A program made the position numbers and the translations under genes. The notes below the pieces were generated by a model that worked only from the letters and a program-made list of their open reading frames with translations, ran no database searches and was not told where the DNA came from. Shown here piece after piece: positions 37,033 through 46,128 of a DNA stretch of 64,000 nucleotides. Positions within the stretch are counted from its first letter, which is position 1. Every line of letters starts with the position of its first letter. The stretch comes from Marinifilum fragile JCM 15579 (GTDB lineage: Bacteria; Bacteroidota; Bacteroidia; Bacteroidales; Marinifilaceae), in assembly GCF_001310955.1 (NCBI RefSeq), contig NZ_BAZX01000004.1, positions 186,001 through 250,000 on the forward strand, written 5' to 3'.

Positions 37033-38712
37033 TTAACTCTTTCGTTTAATTCTTAATTTTTGTCCTACTTTAAGGCTTCCAGCATCATTAATATTATTCA
37101 ATTTCATAATATCGTAGTTCGAAACACCAGGGAATTTCTTAGCAATTGTCCAGAAATTATCACCTCTACGTACGGTGTAGTATACGTATGAACCATCTTC
37201 TGTTTCAGTTGTACTTTTCGCAACGGTAGTTGTTGTGGTGCTTACACTTTTACCCAAAGTGGCTTGTTTTTGAGCATAGCTCATGCTGTTAAGGCTTCCA
37301 TAATAATCAGCTTTTGATTTTGGAACATAAACTACCAGTTTTTGTCCTACTTTAATTAAGTTTCTTCTGATGTTGTTCCAGTAGCGTAGGTCTGAAGTTC
37401 TAATGTGAAACCATGAAGCGATTAATCCTACCGCATCTCCAGGTTTTACTTTGTAATATACTTTAGCCTTGTCTTTAGGTGCTACATGTGCAAATTTCTG
37501 ATATCTGTCGCTTGGATTAACAACCTTATCTTTTTGACTGAAATAATAATCTTTCTTATATGCAAAAATAGAATCTTGATTATCAATGAATTTTGATGTT
37601 AATTTTAATGGAAGTTTAAGCGAATATGCTTTACCTCCCGGTAAAATATCAGCTCGATATTGTGGATTTAAATCCCTTAATTGCTCTTTAGGAATACTAA
37701 TTACTTTCGAAACTTGATCGAAATGTAAAGTTTCATCAATCATTAATGTATCGCAGGCAATTGGGAAATTTGATTTTTTAGGATAAAGGTTGTGCTCTTT
37801 GTGGTAATTGAATGTGTAAATTGCCGCAATAAAAGCTGGAACATATCCTCTGGTTTCACGAGGTAATCGATAATAGATATCCCAATAATTTCTTTTCCCA
37901 CCACTGCGTCTAATGGCTTTGTTTACATTTCCAGGACCACAATTGTACGCAGCAATTACCAAATGCCAATTGCCGTAAACTTTATACATGTCCTTTAAGT
38001 ATTTTACCGCAGCATAACTTGATTTTACAGGATCTCTTCTTTCATCAACAAATGAGTTGATGTCTAATTTGTACATTCGTCCTGTTCCATACATAAATTG
38101 CCATAAACCACTGGCTCCTGCACGTGATAATGCTTTAGGGTTTAAAGCAGACTCAATAATTGGAAGGTATTTTAGTTCCTGAGGCAAACCTTCTTTATCT
38201 AAAATTTCTTCGAAAATTGGGAAATAATATTCTGATAATCCCATCATGTATTCAACTTGAGATCTTCTCTTTTCGGAATATAGTTTGATGTAATTCTTAA
38301 CGATTTTATTGTAAGATAAATCGATTAAAGAAGGGATTTGTTGTAAACGCTGGATATAAACAGAATCGCTTAAAGTGACATTGGTATTTACTCTTTCCGA
38401 ACTATAATTAGAATCTGTATTTTTGATGTACCAAAGATGCAATAAGCTATCCAGATTACTTGAAAAATTGGAGTTGATATCATCATCTAGATCATATCGA
38501 ACATCAACATTATTCAATTTTAGAAATGCCAAAGTATCTGTTTCTGATACAGGTTCGCTCACTGCAATGTCAGTACTTACAGTATCAAGTTCAGATAGTG
38601 TATTTTCACTTGCGACTTTATCTTCTTTAATTGTTGTAGATGGCTTAATTGTACTGCATGCAAATGCAGTTCCCAATAAAATTAAGGGTATAAAAAAAAT
38701 CTTTCTTCTCAT
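37033..38712 (-). CDS. Membrane-bound lytic murein transglycosylase, MltD-like, with two LysM
   Basis: A 559-residue lipoprotein (signal MRRKIFFIPLILLGTAFAC, lipidated Cys 19) that cleaves peptidoglycan glycan strands. The SLT domain (about residues 165-300) has the catalytic Glu in IIESAL followed by SRAGASGLWQFM and AAYNCGPGNV. Two LysM modules follow (YYKVKPGDAV.. near 430, YYTVRRGDNFW.. near 510) joined by a Thr-rich linker. The frame extends to 38745, but the chosen ATG gives the lipoprotein signal. It lies downstream of parA-parB-DUF5683. Confidence 0.92.
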   Translation of the reverse strand: MRRKIFFIPLILLGTAFACSTIKPSTTIKEDKVASENTLSELDTVSTDIAVSEPVSETDTLAFLKLNNVDVRYDLDDDINSNFSSNLDSLLHLWYIKNTDSNYSSERVNTNVTLSDSVYIQRLQQIPSLIDLSYNKIVKNYIKLYSEKRRSQVEYMMGLSEYYFPIFEEILDKEGLPQELKYLPIIESALNPKALSRAGASGLWQFMYGTGRMYKLDINSFVDERRDPVKSSYAAVKYLKDMYKVYGNWHLVIAAYNCGPGNVNKAIRRSGGKRNYWDIYYRLPRETRGYVPAFIAAIYTFNYHKEHNLYPKKSNFPIACDTLMIDETLHFDQVSKVISIPKEQLRDLNPQYRADILPGGKAYSLKLPLKLTSKFIDNQDSIFAYKKDYYFSQKDKVVNPSDRYQKFAHVAPKDKAKVYYKVKPGDAVGLIASWFHIRTSDLRYWNNIRRNLIKVGQKLVVYVPKSKADYYGSLNSMSYAQKQATLGKSVSTTTTTVAKSTTETEDGSYVYYTVRRGDNFWTIAKKFPGVSNYDIMKLNNINDAGSLKVGQKLRIKRKS

Positions 38713-38726
38713 TGTCTCTCTCTCGT

Positions 38727-39391
38727 CTAAAAAGTAATCTGGCATCTAAATCCAAGCGTATTGCCCGTAAAGGCTGAGTAGCTTACTGCAGGTTCTACCC
38801 GAAGTGTAAGTTCGTCGTTCACATTAAAATTCATCAAATGAGCGTCAACTGCCGCATCAATGATATTTAAAACGTAAACACCGGCTAAAATAATATAACT
38901 AAGATCTCTATCGTGTTTGAAAGAGTCTTTTTTATTCTGTAATTGGGTTTTAAACCACTTGTCGAACGATGCTTGTGAATTTTCAAAATCAAAACCTTTT
39001 GTATATAGTTCTTCGTAACTTTTACCCGTAGGTTCATCAGTTACTGCCTTTTCTGCTTCTGGAAGATTTTTCCAGTCTACATATAAAGAAAAATCTTGAA
39101 ACCCGTTTTTATATTTTTTGAAGTTTTTTGTATTCCAGTTAATGGCGTAAATTGTAGCCCAATTCCTGCATAAAGGATAGGAATTTTCCAGTATTTTTTA
39201 TTGTATGCCTGACCTAAACCGGGTAGCATAACCGAATACATTGTAGCCTTATGAGGAGAGTGTATTTTAACACTTGATTCCACCTGTACGGTATCTGCTG
39301 TAAATTTCTGAGCCTGAGTTTGAGTATTTCCTGCTAAGATAAAAACAAGCAACACCGCCACTGTAATTAAAAGTGGGCGTAAATTGTTCAA
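38727..39391 (-). pseudogene. DUF5683 domain protein, one-base frameshift
   Basis: The expected product is about 221 residues with a signal peptide (VAVLLVFILAGNTQTQAQ) and the DUF5683 core YSVMLPGLGQAYNKKYWKIP. The start is TTG at 39391; no ATG is available. After LYAGIG the frame shifts and stops at 39077. Adding one G to GGG (plus-strand CCC, 39158-39160) restores ..AGIGATIYAINWNTKNF and an intact remainder (..LSYIILAGVYVLNIIDAAVDA..) ending at 38727. These proteins commonly sit beside parAB in Bacteroidota; the function is unknown. Confidence 0.8.
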
Positions 39392-39416
39392 TTTTAATTA
39401 TTTTAGATGTTACTAT

Positions 39417-40292
39417 TTACGAATTCATTTGGTCCATAACGGCTAAAATACGCTCTAAATCATCATCCGATTTAAAAGGGATTATGATTTTTCCTTTACC
39501 GTTATTGGTACGCTTTAAATCAACTTTAGTTTTAAAATGTTGCGAAAGATGGTCCTTTAATGACTCATACTCTTTAGGCAATGAAATTTTGGAAGGAGCT
39601 TTTTTCTCTTTATCTCCTTTGTTTAATTCACGAACCAATTCCTCCACTTTTCGCACTGAGAAATCATTCTCAACGGTAAGTTTAAAGATGTTAAGCTGAG
39701 ATTTAGGATCATCCACATTTACAAGAGCTCTTGCGTGCCCCATTAAAAGCCTTTTCTCGCGAATTCCTTTTTGGATTTCAGCAGGTAGTTTAAGTAATCG
39801 TAAATAGTTGGATATGGTTGAGCGTTTTTTACCGACACGTTCGGATAAACTCTCCTGGGTTAGTTTAATTTCATCAATTAATCTTTGATAACTAATGGCA
39901 ACTTCAATAGAATCAAGATCTTCACGTTGGATATTTTCGACCAAAGCCAATTCCAACATTTTGTCATCATCAGCAAGGCGAATATAAACAGGAACGCTAT
40001 TCAAACCAGCAATTTTAGCGGCTCTAAATCGTCTTTCTCCAGCAATAAGCTGGTAAGAGTTATTATTGATTTTACGAACTGTTAGTGGCTGTACAATACC
40101 TAATTCTTTAATAGATTGGGCAAGTTCATTTAAAGCTTCCTCGTCAAACTTTGTTCTAGGTTGGTAAGGATTGGCTTCGATTTTCGAAATTTCAATTTCG
40201 TTGCTTATACTTTTTTCTGGTTTTACCTGTACTTCATCAACGTCCTCGATTAATGCACCTAATCCTCTTCCTAATGCGCTTTTTTTTGCCAT
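39417..40292 (-). CDS. parB: Chromosome-partitioning protein ParB
   Basis: A 291-residue DNA-binding CTPase that loads at parS sites. The N-terminal domain has NPYQPRTKFDE and the CTP-binding GERRFRAAKIAG, then ALVENIQREDLD and a helix-turn-helix (ESLSERVGKKRSTISNYLRL). The C-terminal dimerisation region is about residues 235-291. The start MAKKSALGRGLGALI is typical. It is followed by the DUF5683 gene 25 bases on and preceded by parA 20 bases away. I found no parS site in the window. Confidence 0.95.
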   Translation of the reverse strand: MAKKSALGRGLGALIEDVDEVQVKPEKSISNEIEISKIEANPYQPRTKFDEEALNELAQSIKELGIVQPLTVRKINNNSYQLIAGERRFRAAKIAGLNSVPVYIRLADDDKMLELALVENIQREDLDSIEVAISYQRLIDEIKLTQESLSERVGKKRSTISNYLRLLKLPAEIQKGIREKRLLMGHARALVNVDDPKSQLNIFKLTVENDFSVRKVEELVRELNKGDKEKKAPSKISLPKEYESLKDHLSQHFKTKVDLKRTNNGKGKIIIPFKSDDDLERILAVMDQMNS

Positions 40293-40312
40293 GTTACTCT
40301 TTCAATATTATA

Positions 40313-41116
40313 TTATTCGCTGATAATCTTTTCTTTATTACTCATTTTAGTCATGTTGTTGTTCTGCAACAATTCGCGAGCCAAATTTAAGTAATTAATT
40401 GCACCTGCCGAGTCTGCATCGTAAAGAATTGCAGGCTTTCCGTAACTTGGTGCTTCTCCAAGTTTAGTATTTCGTTGGATAATGGTTTCGAATACCATAT
40501 CCTGAAAATGCTTTCTCACTTCGCTAACTACCTGGTTCGACAATCTTAAACGGCTATCGTACATGGTTAAAAGGAAACCTTCAATTTCCAATTCGGGATT
40601 TAAACGCGATTGAATGATTTTAATTGTGTTTAAAAGTTTACCAAGACCTTCCAATGCAAAATATTCACACTGAACAGGAATAATTACTGAATCAGCAGCA
40701 GTAAGTGCATTAACAGTAATTAAGCCCAACGAAGGCGAACAGTCGATCAATATAAAATCATAATCAGGACTAACCTTTTCTATAACTTTAGAAAGGATTT
40801 TTTCGCGATTTGATAAATTAAGCATTTCAATTTCAGCACCCACCAAATCAATGTGAGAAGGAATAATATCAAAGCCTTCAATATCACTTGTAAGAACTGC
40901 CTCTTTCGGATTAATTCCGTCGACTATACATTCATAAATACTATTCTCAATGGAACGAACATCATAACCTATTCCTGATGTTGAATTAGCCTGTGGATCA
41001 GCATCAATAATTAGTACCTTATATTCCAAAACGGCAAGGCTTGAAGCCAGGTTGATAGCCGTTGTGGTTTTTCCAACCCCTCCTTTTTGGTTCGCCAGAG
41101 CAATAATTTTAGCCAT
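40313..41116 (-). CDS. parA: Chromosome-partitioning ATPase ParA (Soj)
   Basis: A 267-residue Walker-type ATPase that positions origins with ParB. The deviant Walker A is ANQKGGVGKTTTAINLA, the A' motif LIIDADPQANSTSG, and Walker B FILIDCSPSLG. The frame opens at a TTG six bases upstream, but the ATG at 41116 (MAKIIALANQ) is the usual start. A -7 element lies at 41165-41172. Confidence 0.96.
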   Translation of the reverse strand: MAKIIALANQKGGVGKTTTAINLASSLAVLEYKVLIIDADPQANSTSGIGYDVRSIENSIYECIVDGINPKEAVLTSDIEGFDIIPSHIDLVGAEIEMLNLSNREKILSKVIEKVSPDYDFILIDCSPSLGLITVNALTAADSVIIPVQCEYFALEGLGKLLNTIKIIQSRLNPELEIEGFLLTMYDSRLRLSNQVVSEVRKHFQDMVFETIIQRNTKLGEAPSYGKPAILYDADSAGAINYLNLARELLQNNNMTKMSNKEKIISE

Positions 41117-41164
41117 AAACAATTCTTATTATAAGGATTTAAATTAAATTTTTTGATGTAGTTC

Positions 41165-41172
41165 CAAAGATA
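41165..41172 (-). promoter_or_regulatory. Putative parA promoter (-7 element)
   Basis: On the minus strand it reads TATCTTTG, matching TAnnTTTG, with a predicted start site about 42 bases before the parA ATG. No clear -33 element is visible. Confidence 0.5.
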
Positions 41173-41331
41173 CAATTTTAAGCGATATTTAAAATTTTGA
41201 GTCACTCTAAAATACAAACAAGAGCTATTAAATTATCAACATATTACTTGAATGATCTAATAAAGGCCTTGTGAAGTCAACTATCTATGTGTTAGTTATT
41301 TTCATAATTGTATATTAGAGTTTAAATGATT

Positions 41332-42333
41332 TTAAACTTGTGCGAATAATTTAATACTTTCTTTAAGTAATTGTTCTTTTTCGATTGGTACAACTACTGG
41401 AATTTCGCATACAATACCGCCCGCTAAATTCGATATAGCTGCAATCTCTTTTGCATTCATACCAGCCGCTAAACATAGAGTTGCAACACTAATTACAGTA
41501 TCTCCAGCTCCTGAAACATCTGCAATTTCACGAACAACAGCAGGAATGTGTTCATAGGTATTCTCATTGCTGATAAAAACACCAAGTTCTGAAAGAGTTA
41601 TCAACAACTTGTTAATACCCATTTTATTCTGGAAATTTTTAGCTTCTGTAAATAATCCCTCTATATCTCCTTTTTCAAGTTTAAGATTTGATCCTTCAAC
41701 AAACTCTTTAAAGTTAGGTTTGAATAGGGTTACGTTTTTATAATCTGAATAGTGACGCTTTTTAGGGTCAACCAGAATTGGTATGTTTTTGCCGTTGGCA
41801 AGAGATGTAATTTCTTCAATTAACTTTTTGGTGATTACTCCTTTGTCGTAATCTTCGAAAACAACAGCATGAATTTGGTGTTTGTCAATTAAACTTTTGA
41901 TGTGATCGATAAATTCAATTTCAATCTCGTCAGCCAATTCGTGAGTATCTTCTTCATCTACACGAATAATGTGTTGATTATCGCTAATAAATCTAGTTTT
42001 AACTGTGGTTCTTCGATGATCGCTTACAACAATTCCATATTGTTCATCTTGAATATTAGTAAGAAGATTTAAGAACTCTTGCCCTTTCTCATCGTTGCCG
42101 ATTACTGAGCAAAGAATAGGATTGGCTCCCATGGATTTGATATTCAGAGCAACATTGGCAGCTCCACCCAGACGACTTTCACGATTAACACAAGAAACAA
42201 TTGGTACAGGAGCTTCTGGAGAGATACGTTCTACTTTGCCCCAAACATAGGCATCAACCATTACATCACCAATAATTAGCACATTATAATCAGAAAAACT
42301 GTCAAAAGTTTTTTCAAGTTCAATTTTGTTCAC
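41332..42333 (-). CDS. rfaE1: PfkB-family kinase, D-glycero-beta-D-manno-heptose-7-phosphate kinase (RfaE1/HldE kinase domain)
   Basis: Phosphorylates heptose 7-phosphate on the route to ADP-heptose for lipopolysaccharide core. The 333 residues have the RfaE-type start VLIIGDVMVDAYVWGKVERISPEAPVPIV, the GGAANVA sugar-binding motif, and the PfkB catalytic region DVSGAGDTVIS. The frame extends to 42423, but a TATCTTTG promoter element at 42362-42369 argues for the GTG at 42333. The nucleotidyltransferase domain of bifunctional HldE is absent; a separate enzyme must exist elsewhere. Confidence 0.85.
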   Translation of the reverse strand: MNKIELEKTFDSFSDYNVLIIGDVMVDAYVWGKVERISPEAPVPIVSCVNRESRLGGAANVALNIKSMGANPILCSVIGNDEKGQEFLNLLTNIQDEQYGIVVSDHRRTTVKTRFISDNQHIIRVDEEDTHELADEIEIEFIDHIKSLIDKHQIHAVVFEDYDKGVITKKLIEEITSLANGKNIPILVDPKKRHYSDYKNVTLFKPNFKEFVEGSNLKLEKGDIEGLFTEAKNFQNKMGINKLLITLSELGVFISNENTYEHIPAVVREIADVSGAGDTVISVATLCLAAGMNAKEIAAISNLAGGIVCEIPVVVPIEKEQLLKESIKLFAQV

Positions 42334-42361
42334 GATAATTCGATTTTCGAAGTTATTTGAG

Positions 42362-42369
42362 CAAAGATA
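42362..42369 (-). promoter_or_regulatory. Putative promoter of the heptose-7-phosphate kinase gene
   Basis: Minus-strand TATCTTTG followed by C. It lies about 29 bases before the GTG at 42333 and inside the longer open frame, so it decides the start. No well-spaced -33 box was found. Confidence 0.5.
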
Positions 42370-42440
42370 AACAAATTCGTTTGTTGATAAACATTGCTGA
42401 AAATCCTTAGGCTTTTTTAACACTTAATTTCGATAAGTTA

Positions 42441-44915
42441 TTACATAGGATCAACATCAAAATTGATTTGAATGCTTTTAAATTTTTCGATTTCTTTCAA
42501 GAAATTTGCTTGTTGATTTAGAATCCATTTGGCCTTTGCAGGTGAACTTTTCTTTTCAATTTTTAAAAGAATATTTACAATAAACGAATTTTGAATTCGA
42601 TTTATAACTGGAGATTGTGGGCCAAATACTCTAATCCCAAAAATTTTGCGAAGTGATTTGGCAAAATAACTGGCAGCTTCGTTAACCAAACGTTGATTCT
42701 TGTGTTTCAAACTAATGTTGATTAAGCGGTAAAATGGAGGATAGATATATTCTTTACGTTCTGTAATCTGCGAAGAATACATCTCAAAATAGTCATTTTT
42801 AACTACGTTTTTAATAATTTCATGTTCAGGTGTGTAGGTTTGAATCAATACTTTTCCTCTTTTCTTTTTTCTACCCGCACGGCCAGAAACTTGTGCCATC
42901 ATCTGAAAACTTCTTTCGTAAGCTCTAAAATCAGGATAATTGAGCATAGAATCCGCGTTTAAAATTCCTACCAAACCAACATTATCAAAATCCAAACCTT
43001 TCGAAACCATTTGTGTTCCAACCAAAATATCCAATTCTTGTTTTTCGAATTGATAAATTAGTTTTTCGTAGGCATTTTTTTTTCGGGTTGTATCCAAATC
43101 CATTCGACCAACTCTGGCTTCAGGAAAGTAGGAGAGAAGTTCTTCTTCAATTTTTTCGGTTCCAAATCCTCTATCTTCTAGCCCAGATGAGCCGCAATGC
43201 TCACAACTGTTTGGAGGTGTCATACCATGACCACAATAATGACAAACCAGCAAATTGTTATGGCGATGATAGGTAAGGCTTACTGAACAGTTTGGACAAT
43301 GAGGAACCCAACCACAGGATTTGCATTCCAAATAAGGGGCATATCCTCTTCTGTTTTGAAATAAGATGATTTGTTCTTTGTTCTCCAAACTCTCCATCAT
43401 GTGTGACATCAATTCCGGCGAAAAAATCGATTTCATCATTTTCTTTCTTCGAGCTTCTTTAATATCAGCTACTATGATTTCGGGCATTTCAATTTCCTGA
43501 TGTCTTTGGAATAATTCCACCAAACCGTATTTCCCAGTTTGTGCATTGTAATAACTTTCTACTGCTGGAGTTGCGGTTCCCAAAAGGGTTTTTGCTCCAT
43601 GTAAGTTGGCAAGATATAAAGCAGCATCTCTTGCATGGTATCTTGGTGAAGGATCAAATTGTTTGTAGGTGTTCTCATGTTCTTCATCAATAATAATTAA
43701 TCCTAAATTACTGAAAGGAAGAAAAATAGAGGAACGAACGCCAAGGATTACCTGATAAGCATTATCTGAATGAGATTGCAGAATGTTGTTATAGATTTCG
43801 ACGCGTTCTGAATCGTTGAATTTTGAATGGTAAACACCAACTTTATTGCCAAAAACCGCTTTTAAACGATTAATGATTTGAGTGGTTAATGCAATTTCAG
43901 GAAGTAAGTAAAGAACTTGTTTTCCAAGTTTTAATTGTTCTTCAATTAAATGAATATAGATTTCAGTTTTTCCACTTGAAGTAACACCATGCAAAAGCAC
44001 GCAATTTTTGTGTTCGAAATTCTCTCGAATTTCATTTATTGCGATCTTTTGATGTGAATTTAATTCCTTTAATCCTGTTGTATTGATTGAGCTAAAGTCT
44101 AATCGATCTAATTTCTCGAAATAAAATTTTAAAATATTCTTATCTATCAAGGATTTCAGGATTGCTCTCGAGCCGTCAACTGATTTTAAGAGTTCGTTAC
44201 TGCTTACTTTTACAGGTTTATCTTCAAAATAATGCTTGGAAAGATTTAGATAAGAATAAAGTAATTCTTGTTGTTTTTTTGCTCGTTTCAATCCATTCAA
44301 TAATTCACCAATTTCCTCTTCTGTGAAATTTGAATGCAGACTAACAAATTCTTGTTTTTTCTCTTTGTATCCAGATGAAATGTGTTCTTCCACTGCCACA
44401 GCGCCTTTTTCTAACAGTGACTTTATTTGTGGAAGTGTATTTTTTAATCCTGTAGCCTGATTTAAACTGGCAATAGTAACATCTTTCGATTTGCTTAAAA
44501 TGTTTAAGATTTGATCTTCAGTTTTACTAAGAGCTTTATCAGCAACAAATTCTTCGTTGAGGATAATTTTTGTTTGGCTCTCCAATTTTAAACCAGAAGG
44601 TATTGCAGCCTTGTACACATCGCCCAATACTGATTGATAGTATTGCGATATCCAATCCCAAAATTTTAATTGAAAATTATTAATTACCGGAAAGTCATCC
44701 AGACAAGATAGTATGTCTTTTACCTTATAATCGGTAGGGGCATTGTTGTGAAGTGTTTGTACAATGCCTGTGTACAGTTTTTTTGTACCTAAAGGAACAA
44801 CTACCCTTTTCCCAATGGCCAATTGGTCTTTAAGCTCATCTGGAATAGAATAAGTGTAAACACCGGCCAATGGAAGTGGCAGTATAATATCTGCGAAATT
44901 TGGATTATTGTTCAT
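42441..44915 (-). CDS. priA: Primosomal protein N' (replication restart helicase PriA)
   Basis: Restarts stalled replication forks. The 824 residues include an N-terminal 3'-binding domain, helicase Walker A LHGVTSSGKTEIY, the DEEH box (LIIDEEHENTYKQ), and the zinc-binding insertion with pairs CKSCGWVPHCPNC and CHYCGHGMTPPNSCEHC. Motif V/VI includes ILVGTQMVSKGLDF and QVSGRAGRKKKRG. A consensus promoter lies directly upstream, overlapped by an inverted repeat. The gene ends 107 bases before the heptose kinase start. Confidence 0.96.
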   Translation of the reverse strand: MNNNPNFADIILPLPLAGVYTYSIPDELKDQLAIGKRVVVPLGTKKLYTGIVQTLHNNAPTDYKVKDILSCLDDFPVINNFQLKFWDWISQYYQSVLGDVYKAAIPSGLKLESQTKIILNEEFVADKALSKTEDQILNILSKSKDVTIASLNQATGLKNTLPQIKSLLEKGAVAVEEHISSGYKEKKQEFVSLHSNFTEEEIGELLNGLKRAKKQQELLYSYLNLSKHYFEDKPVKVSSNELLKSVDGSRAILKSLIDKNILKFYFEKLDRLDFSSINTTGLKELNSHQKIAINEIRENFEHKNCVLLHGVTSSGKTEIYIHLIEEQLKLGKQVLYLLPEIALTTQIINRLKAVFGNKVGVYHSKFNDSERVEIYNNILQSHSDNAYQVILGVRSSIFLPFSNLGLIIIDEEHENTYKQFDPSPRYHARDAALYLANLHGAKTLLGTATPAVESYYNAQTGKYGLVELFQRHQEIEMPEIIVADIKEARRKKMMKSIFSPELMSHMMESLENKEQIILFQNRRGYAPYLECKSCGWVPHCPNCSVSLTYHRHNNLLVCHYCGHGMTPPNSCEHCGSSGLEDRGFGTEKIEEELLSYFPEARVGRMDLDTTRKKNAYEKLIYQFEKQELDILVGTQMVSKGLDFDNVGLVGILNADSMLNYPDFRAYERSFQMMAQVSGRAGRKKKRGKVLIQTYTPEHEIIKNVVKNDYFEMYSSQITERKEYIYPPFYRLINISLKHKNQRLVNEAASYFAKSLRKIFGIRVFGPQSPVINRIQNSFIVNILLKIEKKSSPAKAKWILNQQANFLKEIEKFKSIQINFDVDPM

Positions 44916-44932
44916 TTTTGAGGCATTTTCCC

Positions 44933-44962
44933 CAAAGTTATTAGTTCTGATTGAAATCCCAA
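44933..44962 (-). promoter_or_regulatory. Consensus priA promoter
   Basis: On the minus strand: TTG (44960-44962), a 19-base spacer, TAACTTTG (44933-44940). Both elements and the spacing fit the Bacteroidota consensus. The start site falls about ten bases before the ATG at 44915, giving a minimal leader. Confidence 0.75.
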
Positions 44963-44982
44963 GGCAGGAATCTCAATCAGAA
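44945..44982. promoter_or_regulatory. 10-bp inverted repeat spanning the priA -33 element
   Basis: Perfect arms TTCTGATTGA (44945-44954) and TCAATCAGAA (44973-44982) enclose 18 bases that include the -33 TTG of priA. It could be an operator, or a hairpin ending the pfkA transcript, whose stop is 166 bases upstream. There is no U-tract, which favours an operator. Confidence 0.5.
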
Positions 44983-45147
44983 GAAATATATCTTGAACAA
45001 AAGCTGTCGCAAATTTTACTTATACCGATTTGCTTTTAAAATGTCGACTATTTTCGAATCTCTCAATATTCTCCTATAAAAGTCTATCGGCATTAACCAT
45101 TGTAAATACAAAACTCGCTAAAGCTTCATTTTGTATAACAATTGGTT

Positions 45148-46128
45148 TTAGATAGAAAGGATTTCGTTGATACGCAAGTATGTATCCTTAACTTTCTTTT
45201 TGTTCTTAATGGTTTTGTTGAAAGGAACATGAGTAACTTCACCATGAACCATTCCTACCATGATACTTTTTTGATCATCCAACAATGCTTCAACGGCAGC
45301 AACACCCAATGTAGAAGCAGTTACACGGTCGAATGCTGATGGAGAACCACCGCGCTGCATGTGACCAAGTACTGATACACGAATGTCATATTCAGGATGT
45401 TCTTTTTCAATTTCTTTTGCAATAGTGTACGCACCTCCGGATTTGTCACCTTCAGCAACAATTACAATACCACTTGACTTGTGCTCTTTATAACCTTTTT
45501 CAAGATAAGCTTGTAATTCTTTTGCGTGAGTTTCTTTTTCAGGTATCAAAATAGCTTCAGCACCAGTTGCAATACCACTGCGCAAAGCAATAAAACCAGC
45601 ATCACGACCCATTACTTCAATAAAGAATAAACGGTTGTGAGCACTTGCCGTATCACGAATTTTATCAACAGCATCAATTACAGTATTGATTGCAGTATCA
45701 TACCCAATGGTGTAATCGGTACCAAATAAGTCGTTATCAATAGTTCCTGGGATACCAACAACTGGAATATCGTGCTCTTGTGTAAAGATACGAGCTCCCG
45801 AAAAAGTACCATCACCACCGATTACTACCAAAGCATCGATTTTGTTATCAAGCATTTGCTGATAAGCTTTTTGTCTTCCCTCTACGGTTCTAAACTCCTC
45901 GCTTCTTGCCGAACGAAGAATAGTACCTCCTTTTTGAAGGATGTTACTTACATCGTGAGATTTCATTTTTTTGAAATCACCATTAATAAGGCCTTCGTAA
46001 CCTTGTTTAATACCTACAACTTCAAGTTTGTTGAAGATTGCAGTTCGAACAACTGCTCGAATCGCCGCGTTCATGCCTGGAGCATCCCCTCCTGATGTAA
46101 GTACACCAATTTTCTTAATTCTTGACAT
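45148..46128 (-). CDS. pfkA: ATP-dependent 6-phosphofructokinase
   Basis: Commits fructose 6-phosphate to glycolysis. From the ATG at 46128 (MSRIKKIGVLTSGGDAPG) it has 326 residues, the normal length. The ATP-binding GGDAPGMNAA, GGDGTFSGA, and catalytic PGTIDND regions are complete, as is the FIEVMGRDAGFIAL segment. The frame is continuous with the ispH sequence upstream, so as written it would be made as the C-terminal half of a 615-residue fusion. I think the separate gene is right; see ispH. Confidence 0.92.
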   Translation of the reverse strand: MSRIKKIGVLTSGGDAPGMNAAIRAVVRTAIFNKLEVVGIKQGYEGLINGDFKKMKSHDVSNILQKGGTILRSARSEEFRTVEGRQKAYQQMLDNKIDALVVIGGDGTFSGARIFTQEHDIPVVGIPGTIDNDLFGTDYTIGYDTAINTVIDAVDKIRDTASAHNRLFFIEVMGRDAGFIALRSGIATGAEAILIPEKETHAKELQAYLEKGYKEHKSSGIVIVAEGDKSGGAYTIAKEIEKEHPEYDIRVSVLGHMQRGGSPSAFDRVTASTLGVAAVEALLDDQKSIMVGMVHGEVTHVPFNKTIKNKKKVKDTYLRINEILSI

